The translations under genes were made by a program, and so were the position numbers. A stretch of 5,451 nt of DNA from contig JAFALP010000219.1 of the NCBI GenBank assembly GCA_019234175.1, positions 1 to 5,451 of the forward strand. Reading direction: 5' to 3'. This DNA is from Actinomycetota bacterium. Its GTDB lineage: Bacteria > Actinomycetota > Thermoleophilia > Gaiellales > Gaiellaceae. Shown here piece after piece: positions 1-5,332 of the stretch (position 1 is its first letter; every line of letters begins with the position of its first letter). The notes below the pieces were generated by a model. That model saw nothing but the letters and a program-made list of their open reading frames with translations. It made no database searches and was not told the origin of the DNA.

Positions 1-27
1 GCGCGCGCCGCCCCGAGTGGGGCGTAG
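1..27 (+). CDS. Possible C-terminal end of an upstream gene (partial)
   Basis: Frame 1 reads eight codons (ARAAPSGA) and then a TAG stop at 25-27, which leaves a 31-base gap before the RNase E start at 59. That spacing suits an operon. Eight residues cannot identify a family. In related actinobacteria the gene before rne is often a DUF2344/radical-SAM-associated protein, but nothing visible here confirms it. The other two forward frames are also open at this point, so the assignment is weak. Confidence 0.25.
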   Translation, partial: ARAAPSGA

Positions 28-45
28 CCGTCGCGCGCTCGAACG

Positions 46-51
46 AAGGAG
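46..51 (+). promoter_or_regulatory. Shine-Dalgarno deciding the RNase E start
   Basis: AAGGAG is a strong match to the anti-SD end of 16S rRNA. It lies seven bases before the TTG at 59-61, with a T-rich spacer (TTTTTTC). The longer in-frame reading from GTG at 17 would place this SD inside the coding region and has no SD of its own. The site therefore supports TTG 59 as the true start. Confidence 0.8.
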
Positions 52-58
52 TTTTTTC

Positions 59-2668
59 TTGCCCTGGTTCCGACGACGGAAGAACGAATCCGACGCAGCG
101 GCCGCTGAGCCGGCCGCATACGAGGCTCGCCCCGAGCCCGAAGTAAGTCCCTCGGCCGCGGAGACGCCGGCCGATCCAACCGATCCCACCAAGCCCAAGC
201 GACGCCGCGGCAGCCGTGGCGGGCGCGGTCGCAAGAAGACCGCCGGCGCCGGTGCCCCGGATGGAGCAGCCGCCCCGGTGACCAAGGCGCGTAGCGCGGA
301 GCGGAAGCCGCAGCAGCAGCTGTCGCAGCGGCAGGAACGGCGCCGCCAGGAAGGCGGCCGCCGTCGCCAGGCACCGCGCCGGGCCCCGCTCCCGGCCGCG
401 AAGCGCGAGCTGCTCGTGTCCGTCGACGTCGGCGAGCAGCGTGTCGCCGTCCTCGAGGACGGCCGCGTCGCCGAGGTGTATCTCGAGCGGCCGGACCACC
501 GGTCGATCGCCGGGAACATCTATCTCGGCACCGTCGACAACGTGCTGCCCGGCATGGAGGCGGCGTTCGTCGAGATCGGCCTCGAGAAGAACGGCTTCCT
601 GTACGTCGACGAGATCGTCGGCCCGGAGCTCGAGCGCGGCCACGGCCGGCGCATTCAAGACCTGATCAACCGCGGCCAGACGATCCTCGTCCAGGCGGTG
701 AAAGACCCGATGAAGACGAAGGGCGCCCGGCTGACGACGCAGATCTCGCTGCCCGGCCGCTTCGTCGTGTTCGTCCCGCAGGGCGAAGGCCTCGGCGTGT
801 CGCGTCGCCTCGAGGACGACGAGCGCGCGCGCCTGAAGGACATCCTCAAGAAGTTGAACGTGAAGGAAGGCGGCGTCATCGTCCGCACCGCCGCCGAGGG
901 CGCGTCCGAGGAGGACATCGAGCGCGACCTCGTCTTCCTGCAGCGCCTGTGGAAGTCGATCCAGGCGAAGGCGAAGACCGCGAGCGCGCCCGAGCTCGTC
1001 TACCAGGAGGCGGAGCTCCCCCTGCGCGTCACGCGCGACCTCTTCACCGGCGACTTCGAGAAGGCGTACGTCGACAACGACCAGGCCTTCAAGCGCATCA
1101 CCGGGTACCTGAAGAAGACGTCGCCGCACATGGTCGAGCGCGTCATCCGGTACAAGGAGAAGACGCCGCTCATGGAGGAGTTCGGCGTCGAGGCCGAGAT
1201 CAAGTCGACGCTGCACCGGCGCGTCGACCTTCCCTCCGGCGGCTACCTCGTCTTCGACTACGCGGAGGCGTTCACCGTCATCGACGTGAACACCGGCCGC
1301 TTCGTCGGTTCGCGCGGCAAGAGCGCCGGCGGGCGGCTCGAGGACACGATCACGAAGAACAACCTCGAGGCGGTGAAGGAGGTCGTGCACCAGCTGCGGC
1401 TGCGCGACATCGGCGGGATCATCGTCATCGACTTCATCGACATGGCGAACCCGAAGAACCGGAAGACGGTCGAGGACGCCCTGCGCGAGGAGCTCGAGCG
1501 CGACCGGACGAAGACGTACGTCGTCGAGATCTCGCCGCTCGGCCTCGTGGAGATGACGCGGCAGAACGTGACCGAAGGACCGCGCGAGGTCATGACGCGC
1601 AAGTGCCCGACCTGCGGCGGCGACGGCATCGTCTACTCCGAGGCCTCGGCCGCCATCGACGTCGAGCGGCGGCTGCGCGCGCTGGCCGCGGGCTCGCGCT
1701 CGCAGGCCTACCGCGTCGAGCTCGCCGATCCGATCGCGGCGGCGCTCATCGGCCCGGGCGCGAAGCGCCTCATCGAGCTGGAGTCGCTCACCAAGCGCCG
1801 CTTCTTCCTCGAGGGGAAGCCCGGCATGCACCTCGACCACTTCGTCGTCCTCTCCGAGGGCAAGCTCGCGGACCTGACGCCGCCGGCACCGGTGGCGGAG
1901 GCCGCGGAGCTGCAGATCGAGCTCGTCGAGGTCGACCGGCACGACGCCACCGCAGCCGTCGGCAAGGTCGACGGCATCGAGGTCGTCGTCGGCGACGCGG
2001 CCCAGCTCGTCGGCAAGCGCGTGCGCGTTCGCATCGAGCGCGTGCTCGACGGCATCGCCTACGCGTCGCTCACGCGGCGCACGAAGGTGTCGGAGCCGCT
2101 GACCGCGGAAGCGGAGGCGGAGAAGCCGACGCGCAAGCCGCCGGCGCGCAAGGACGCCGAGGCCGCGGGCGAGGTGGACGAGCCGGAGGCGGAGGCCGCC
2201 GACGAGGAAGAGGCCGCCGACGAGGAAGAGCCCGCCGACGAGGAGGAGTCCGAGGCGGACGAGACGCCCGCCACGGCCGCGGCAACGCCCGCGAAGAAGA
2301 AGACGCGCCGCGGCTCGCGCGGCGGCCGCAACAGGAAGAAGCCCGCCGCTGCCGCCGGCGCGAACGGCGCTCCCGCCACCACCATCCATCTCCCGCCCGC
2401 CGACCTGGGCGAGGAGGCGCCGGCCGAGCCCGAGTCGGCGCCGTCGGAGAACGGCGACGCACCGGCGAAGAAGAAGACCCGGCGCGGCTCCCGCGGCGGG
2501 CGCAACCGGAAGAAGAAGCCGGCCGGCGCGGCCGCCTCGACCAACGGGTCAGAGCCCGCGTCGGAGCCCGTCCACGAGCCCGAGCCGCTCGCCGACACGA
2601 GCGCGGCGGAGCAGGAGGAGTGGGGGTACGTCCCCATGTCCGAGTGGGGCGACGAGCTCGAGAGCTAG
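59..2668 (+). CDS. rne: Ribonuclease E/G (Rne/Rng family), with basic and acidic low-complexity arms
   Basis: This is an endoribonuclease that cuts single-stranded, AU-rich RNA in mRNA decay and in rRNA and tRNA processing. Read from TTG 59 it has 869 residues. Residues 1-115 are a disordered, basic, Ala/Pro-rich arm. Residues about 116-230 hold the start of the core and the S1 RNA-binding domain (IYLGTVDNVLPGMEAAFVEIG from 154). The RNase H/DNase I-like catalytic part follows, with Asp409 in VIDVNTGRFVG and Asp458 in VIDFIDM, equivalent to E. coli D303 and D346. The Zn-link is C516-P-T-C519. Residues about 618-674 resemble a TRAM/OB-type domain. The tail after 680 is acidic (DEEE repeats), then basic with two KTRRGSRGGRNRKK motifs; a related motif sits at 47-60. 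Catalytic residues appear intact. E versus G naming is uncertain: the core has the RNase G-like TGRFVG, while the long arms recall actinobacterial RNase E. First complete gene of the apparent operon. Confidence 0.95.
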   Translation: MPWFRRRKNESDAAAAEPAAYEARPEPEVSPSAAETPADPTDPTKPKRRRGSRGGRGRKKTAGAGAPDGAAAPVTKARSAERKPQQQLSQRQERRRQEGGRRRQAPRRAPLPAAKRELLVSVDVGEQRVAVLEDGRVAEVYLERPDHRSIAGNIYLGTVDNVLPGMEAAFVEIGLEKNGFLYVDEIVGPELERGHGRRIQDLINRGQTILVQAVKDPMKTKGARLTTQISLPGRFVVFVPQGEGLGVSRRLEDDERARLKDILKKLNVKEGGVIVRTAAEGASEEDIERDLVFLQRLWKSIQAKAKTASAPELVYQEAELPLRVTRDLFTGDFEKAYVDNDQAFKRITGYLKKTSPHMVERVIRYKEKTPLMEEFGVEAEIKSTLHRRVDLPSGGYLVFDYAEAFTVIDVNTGRFVGSRGKSAGGRLEDTITKNNLEAVKEVVHQLRLRDIGGIIVIDFIDMANPKNRKTVEDALREELERDRTKTYVVEISPLGLVEMTRQNVTEGPREVMTRKCPTCGGDGIVYSEASAAIDVERRLRALAAGSRSQAYRVELADPIAAALIGPGAKRLIELESLTKRRFFLEGKPGMHLDHFVVLSEGKLADLTPPAPVAEAAELQIELVEVDRHDATAAVGKVDGIEVVVGDAAQLVGKRVRVRIERVLDGIAYASLTRRTKVSEPLTAEAEAEKPTRKPPARKDAEAAGEVDEPEAEAADEEEAADEEEPADEEESEADETPATAAATPAKKKTRRGSRGGRNRKKPAAAAGANGAPATTIHLPPADLGEEAPAEPESAPSENGDAPAKKKTRRGSRGGRNRKKKPAGAAASTNGSEPASEPVHEPEPLADTSAAEQEEWGYVPMSEWGDELES
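197..238 (+). repeat. Basic RGSRGGR motif, copy 1 (RNase E N-terminal arm)
   Basis: Encodes KRRRGSRGGRGRKK, residues 47-60 of RNase E. It is nearly the same as two motifs in the C-terminal tail, although the codons differ. The similarity is therefore held at protein level rather than being a recent DNA duplication. Arg/Gly-rich clusters of this type usually bind RNA; that role is inferred here. Confidence 0.8.
2195..2248 (+). repeat. Three 18-base tandem units encoding (A/P)ADEEE
   Basis: Units at 2195-2212 and 2213-2230 are identical (GCCGCCGACGAGGAAGAG). The third, at 2231-2248, differs at two bases and begins with Pro. They encode residues 713-730 of RNase E, in a strongly acidic linker. 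In-frame 18-base units can expand or contract without breaking the gene, so copy number may vary between strains. Confidence 0.85.
2300..2341 (+). repeat. Basic RGSRGGR motif, copy 2 (RNase E C-terminal tail)
   Basis: Encodes KTRRGSRGGRNRKK, residues 748-761, just after the acidic linker. The peptide is identical to copy 3 (806-819), but synonymous codons differ in several places, such as AGG versus CGG and TCG versus TCC. That suggests an old duplication kept by selection on the peptide. Confidence 0.85.
2474..2515 (+). repeat. Basic RGSRGGR motif, copy 3 (RNase E C-terminal tail)
   Basis: Encodes KTRRGSRGGRNRKK, residues 806-819, followed by another Lys-Pro. It begins 174 bases after copy 2, separated from it by an Ala/Pro/Glu-rich spacer. 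Confidence 0.85.
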
Positions 2669-2682
2669 AGGCTGATTTCGGC

Positions 2683-2688
2683 TACACT
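2683..2688 (+). promoter_or_regulatory. Possible -10 element of an internal rplU promoter
   Basis: TACACT fits the TAnnnT pattern of housekeeping sigma-factor -10 sites. It lies in the 59-base gap between rne and rplU, in a locally AT-richer stretch. I see no convincing -35 at 15-18 bases upstream and no TGn extension, so the call rests on the hexamer and its position alone. A transcript from here would begin near 2694 and carry the hairpin at 2697-2715 in its leader. Confidence 0.35.
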
Positions 2689-2696
2689 GCTGGCCT

Positions 2697-2715
2697 CGCG
2701 GGCCTCCGGCCCGCG
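2697..2715 (+). promoter_or_regulatory. Perfect 8-bp GC hairpin directly before rplU
   Basis: CGCGGGCC and GGCCCGCG pair fully around a TCC loop. TTT follows at 2716-2718, and the rplU ATG is 12 bases past the stem. The T-run is too short for a strong intrinsic terminator. The stem fills the region where an SD would be expected, and none is seen. It may be an attenuator, an RNase processing site between rne and rplU, or an L21 leader element of the kind known upstream of L21 genes in other phyla. The structure is seen directly; the role is inferred. Confidence 0.5.
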
Positions 2716-2727
2716 TTTCAGCGCCTT

Positions 2728-3306
2728 ATGAGCTACGCGATCATCACCGTCGGCGGCAAGCAGTACCGCGTCCAGGAGGGCGAGCGCCTCCTCGTGGACC
2801 GCCTGAAGACGGACGAGGGCAAGACGTTCAGCCCGCGCGTCCTCCTCGTCGGCGGCGACGGCAAGACCGACCTGTCCCCGACGCTCACCGTGACGGCGCG
2901 CGTCGTCGGCCACGAGCTCGGCGACAAGGTGCGGATCGGCAAGTACAAGCGGCGCACCGGCTACCGCCTGCACAACGGGCACCGCAGCCGGCTGACGCGC
3001 ATCGAGATCGAGGCCATCGGCGCGAAGAAGGCGGCGGCCGCGAAGAAGGCGGAGGCGGCTCCGAAGGCTGCCGCTCCCGCGCCGAAGGAGGACGCGCCGG
3101 CACCGGCGCCCGCCGAGGCCCACGCGCGCACCGCGCATCCGCCCAAGGGCTACGAGGACATGTCGATCGCGGAGATCAAGGAGCACGTCTCCACCTGGCG
3201 CCGCCCGAACGTCGAGGCCGCGCTCGAGTACGAGAAGGAGAACGCGAACCGCAAGGGCGCGATCGCCGCGCTCGAATCCGCGCTCGCCGAGAAGGAGAGC
3301 CACTGA
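2728..3306 (+). CDS. rplU: 50S ribosomal protein L21 with C-terminal extension
   Basis: L21 is a structural protein of the large subunit that contacts 23S rRNA and L20. Residues 1-98 are a complete L21 core: it opens with [18 protein letters not shown] and carries [19 protein letters not shown] near its end. The family is usually about 100-105 residues, but this protein has 192. Residues 99-141 form an Ala/Lys/Pro-rich linker, and 142-192 a predicted helical segment with [13 protein letters not shown] and [19 protein letters not shown]. By memory the latter resembles short helical modules on some actinobacterial proteins (Y-[DE]-x-[LM]-[TS]-x-x-E-I, then YE-x-x-x-x-NR); the family name is not confirmed. 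ATG 2728 matches the family's N-terminus, although no SD is visible. The frame stays open far upstream, but that stretch is antiparallel to no family and overlaps rne. The 3' end overlaps rpmA by one base. Confidence 0.95.
   Translation: MSYAIITVGGKQYRVQEGERLLVDRLKTDEGKTFSPRVLLVGGDGKTDLSPTLTVTARVVGHELGDKVRIGKYKRRTGYRLHNGHRSRLTRIEIEAIGAKKAAAAKKAEAAPKAAAPAPKEDAPAPAPAEAHARTAHPPKGYEDMSIAEIKEHVSTWRRPNVEAALEYEKENANRKGAIAALESALAEKESH
3292..3297 (+). promoter_or_regulatory. Shine-Dalgarno of rpmA inside rplU
   Basis: AAGGAG lies eight bases before the rpmA ATG and codes for part of the last residues of the L21 extension (EKES). With the TGATG stop/start overlap it suggests translational coupling of L27 to L21. 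Confidence 0.75.
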
Positions 3307-3554
3307 TGGCACACAAGAAAGGTCTGGGCTCGTCGCGCAACGGCCGCGACTCGAACCCGCAGATGCTCGGCGTGAAGCTCTTCGCCGGTCAGGACGTGAC
3401 GTCGGGGATGATCATCGTGCGCCAGCGGGGCACGCGTTTCCGCCCCGGCCCCGGCACGGGCATCGGCAAGGACGACACGATCTTCGCGACGCGCGACGGC
3501 AAGATCGCGTTCCGCACGTCGGGCGACCGGCGCTTCATCTCCGTCGTCGACTAG
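3306..3554 (+). CDS. rpmA: 50S ribosomal protein L27
   Basis: L27 is a large-subunit protein whose N-terminal tail reaches toward the peptidyl transferase centre and helps tRNA placement. The 82-residue product is of normal size (about 85). It shows the family signature from the first residue: [17 protein letters not shown], then [22 protein letters not shown] and [10 protein letters not shown]. There is no N-terminal extension of the cleaved type found in Firmicutes, so AHKK is probably the mature end after Met removal. The ATG shares its A with the rplU TGA stop. The obg start follows seven bases after the stop. Confidence 0.97.
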   Translation: MAHKKGLGSSRNGRDSNPQMLGVKLFAGQDVTSGMIIVRQRGTRFRPGPGTGIGKDDTIFATRDGKIAFRTSGDRRFISVVD

Positions 3555-3561
3555 GACCCCC

Positions 3562-4752
3562 GTGTTCCACGATCGCGCCCGGCTGTGGGTGCAGGGTGGT
3601 CGCGGCGGCGACGGGTCGATCCATTTCCGGCGGGAGAAGTACGTGCCGAAGGGCGGCCCCGACGGGGGTGACGGCGGCGACGGCGGCGACGTCGTGCTCG
3701 TGGCCGATCCGCGCCGGCGCGACCTCTCCGGCTTCCGTCCCAACCAGAAGCTGCGGGCGGAGCGCGGCGGGCGCGGCGGCGGCAGGCTCTCGCACGGCGC
3801 GCGCGGCGAGGACGCGGAGCTGCACGTTCCCGTCGGCACGCAGGTGAGCGACGACGAGGGGCGGCTGATCGCCGACCTCGCCCATCCCGGCGCGCGCATC
3901 GTCGTCGCGCGCGGCGGCACGGGCGGGCGCGGGAACAAGCACTTCGCCGGGTCGACGCGGCAGACGCCGCGCTTCGCCGAGATCGGGCTCCCCGGCGAGG
4001 AGGGCGACATCGAGCTGCAGCTGAAGCTGCTCGCGGACGCGGCGCTCGTCGGCCTGCCGAACGCGGGGAAGTCGTCCTTGCTCGCGCGCATCTCCAACGC
4101 GCGCCCGAAGGTGGCCGACTATCCGTTCACGACGCTCGCGCCCGTGCTCGGGACGGTCGAGTCGGGGGACGGACGCCAGCTCGTCGTCGCCGATGTCCCC
4201 GGCTTGATCGAGGGCGCGAGCGAGGGCGTCGGGCTCGGCCACGAGTTTCTCGCGCACCTCGAGCGTGCGCGGCTGCTCCTGCACGTCATCGATGCATCCG
4301 AGGGCGACGCCGACGAGCGCTGGCGCACGATCGACGCCGAGCTCGGCGCGTACGGCGCCGGCCTCGACACGCGCCCGCAGATCGTCGTGCTGAACAAGAT
4401 CGACCTGCTCTCGGCGTCACCGTCGTTCGACGTCGGCGACGCGCGCATCATCCGGGTGCTGCCCGTGTCCGCCGCGACGGGCGCCGGCATCGACGACCTG
4501 AAGCGCATGCTATTCCAGCTCGTCCCGGCCGAGGAGGTCGTGCCCTCGCCGGCGGAGACGGAGCTCGTCGACTACCTCGTGTACCGCCCGCAGCCGGCGC
4601 GGCGCGCGTACCGCGTGTACCGGACCGAGCACGGCTTTCGCGTCACCGGCCGGCCGCCGGCGGCGGCGGAGCTGGAGGCGATCCTCAAGGCCGCCGGCGT
4701 GCGCGAGGGCGACGAGGTCGAGGTGGGGGAGGAGACGCTCGAATGGCAGTAG
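3562..4752 (+). CDS. obg: Obg family GTPase (ObgE/CgtA), short OCT domain
   Basis: Obg is a GTPase that binds the 50S subunit late in assembly and links ribosome production to guanine-nucleotide levels and growth state. The GTG start gives MFHDRARLWVQGG, matching the family's N-terminus; AGGA overlapping the rpmA stop (3553-3556) is a weak SD five bases upstream. Residues 1 to about 157 are the glycine-rich Obg fold (FRREKYVPKGGPDGGDGG, then RGGTGGRGNKHF). The G domain has G1 GLPNAGKSS (164-172), G2 YPFTTL (187-192), G3 DVPG (211-214), G4 NKID (278-281) and G5 SAAT (303-306); all are intact. Residues about 335-396 form the C-terminal OCT domain, which ends in GVREGDEVEVGEETLEW but appears to lack about 25-30 internal residues compared with the common form. 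The total of 396 residues is shorter than B. subtilis Obg (428). It overlaps nadD by 10 bases. Confidence 0.96.
   Translation: MFHDRARLWVQGGRGGDGSIHFRREKYVPKGGPDGGDGGDGGDVVLVADPRRRDLSGFRPNQKLRAERGGRGGGRLSHGARGEDAELHVPVGTQVSDDEGRLIADLAHPGARIVVARGGTGGRGNKHFAGSTRQTPRFAEIGLPGEEGDIELQLKLLADAALVGLPNAGKSSLLARISNARPKVADYPFTTLAPVLGTVESGDGRQLVVADVPGLIEGASEGVGLGHEFLAHLERARLLLHVIDASEGDADERWRTIDAELGAYGAGLDTRPQIVVLNKIDLLSASPSFDVGDARIIRVLPVSAATGAGIDDLKRMLFQLVPAEEVVPSPAETELVDYLVYRPQPARRAYRVYRTEHGFRVTGRPPAAAELEAILKAAGVREGDEVEVGEETLEWQ
4728..4734 (+). promoter_or_regulatory. Shine-Dalgarno of nadD inside obg
   Basis: GGAGGAG, an almost full anti-SD match, ends eight bases before the ATG at 4743. It fixes that start and the 10-base overlap with obg. 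Confidence 0.75.
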
Positions 4753-5300
4753 GGCTCTTCGGCGGCGCGTTCGACCCGCCGCATACCGGCCACGTCGCGT
4801 TGGCGGTCGGCGCGAAGGACCACTTCGGGCTTCCGCGCCTGACGGTGCTCGTCGACGAGAGCCCGGGTCACAAGGACGTGGAGCTCCCGGCGGCGGCGCG
4901 GCTCGAGCTCGCACGGGCGGCGTTCCCCGACGACGACGTGCGAGTCGACCCGTACGCGCGCACGATCGACCTCCTGCGCGGCGAGCGCTTCGACGATCCG
5001 ATCTTCCTCATCGGCGCCGACCAGTTCATCGACTTCCTCACGTGGAAAGAGCCGGAGGGCGTGCTCGAGCTGGCGCGCCTCGGCGTCGCCACCCGTCCCG
5101 GCTTCGACCAGGGCCTGCTCGACTCCGTCCTCCGCGGGCTCTCGCAACGGGACCGGGTGGACTTCTTCCACATCCCGCCGAACCCGGCCGCGTCGAGGGA
5201 CATCCGCGCGCGGGTCGAGCTGGGCGAGCCGCTGGACGGGCTCGTTCCGGATGCGGTCGAGCGGCTGATCGTGGAGCACGGGCTGTATCGCGGCGGTTGA
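4743..5300 (+). CDS. nadD: Nicotinate-nucleotide adenylyltransferase
   Basis: NadD joins ATP and nicotinate mononucleotide to form deamido-NAD and pyrophosphate, the step before NAD synthetase, in the cytosol. The 185-residue product is slightly short for the family (about 190-215). The nucleotidyltransferase motif GLFGGAFDPPHTGH (4-17) is intact, with the HxGH-type ATP site at H14-T-G-H17. HK at 43-44 fits the conserved PHK region, GADQFIDFLTW (91-101) the GxDxxxxxxxW motif, and TRPG (117-120) the usual RPG. Two motifs are altered: the SYTVDTL-like segment reads ARTIDLL (72-78), and the ISSTxIR-like segment reads AASRDIR (149-155). Such changes seem familiar from Thermoleophilia-type NadD, so I expect an active enzyme. 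It follows obg with overlap and precedes rsfS, a widespread nadD neighbour. Confidence 0.92.
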   Translation: MAVGLFGGAFDPPHTGHVALAVGAKDHFGLPRLTVLVDESPGHKDVELPAAARLELARAAFPDDDVRVDPYARTIDLLRGERFDDPIFLIGADQFIDFLTWKEPEGVLELARLGVATRPGFDQGLLDSVLRGLSQRDRVDFFHIPPNPAASRDIRARVELGEPLDGLVPDAVERLIVEHGLYRGG

Positions 5301-5323
5301 CGTCCGCAAGCCGTGGATAGACT
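5297..5323 (+). promoter_or_regulatory. Candidate promoter for rsfS
   Basis: TTGACG at 5297-5302 is close to the -35 consensus and TAGACT at 5318-5323 fits a TAnnnT -10. The spacer is 15 bases, shorter than the usual 17. The -35 hexamer spans the nadD stop codon. Transcription would begin around 5329-5331, just before the rsfS start, giving an almost leaderless message. This fits the lack of an SD in the gap. Chance occurrence is possible. Confidence 0.4.
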
Positions 5324-5332
5324 GGTTTGCAG

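Noticed and set aside
9..24. Small inverted repeat CGCCCC-GAGT-GGGGCG as a terminator
   Set aside because: The stem is only six base pairs, no T-run follows, and it may lie within the last codons of an upstream gene. Short GC palindromes are common at this base composition.
17..58. GTG at 17 as the RNase E start (14 extra residues)
   Set aside because: The strong SD at 46-51 lies inside that reading and is well placed for TTG 59. GTG 17 has no SD and would overlap the possible upstream stop at 25-27.
2059..2637. Ser/Ala/Gly-rich minus-strand frame opposite the RNase E tail, resembling a structural repeat protein
   Set aside because: The repeats are the complement of the Glu/Asp and Lys/Arg codons of the RNase E arm. 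The forward frame continues smoothly from a conserved catalytic core.
949..2727. A long open frame running upstream of rplU in the rplU frame, overlapping the second half of rne
   Set aside because: Its translation is an Arg/Gly/Ala-rich shadow of the rne frame typical of GC-rich DNA. The L21 family starts at ATG 2728, and no known domain appears before it.
2665..3312. Minus-strand open frame opposite rplU (215 codons), and similar ones opposite obg and nadD (3150-4284, 4572-5354)
   Set aside because: They mirror conserved genes on the + strand, have low-complexity Arg/Ser/Ala content, no recognisable domain and no convincing SD. High GC removes stop codons from the opposite strand.
3306..3335. 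Leu at position 7 of L27 in [10 protein letters not shown] as a possible functional change
   Set aside because: This position varies among normal L27 proteins, and the surrounding AHKK and SSRNGRDSN residues are conserved.
3661..3694. GGCGAC-type tandem repeat in obg
   Set aside because: It encodes the Gly/Asp-rich loop (GGDGGDGGD) that is a normal conserved part of the Obg fold.
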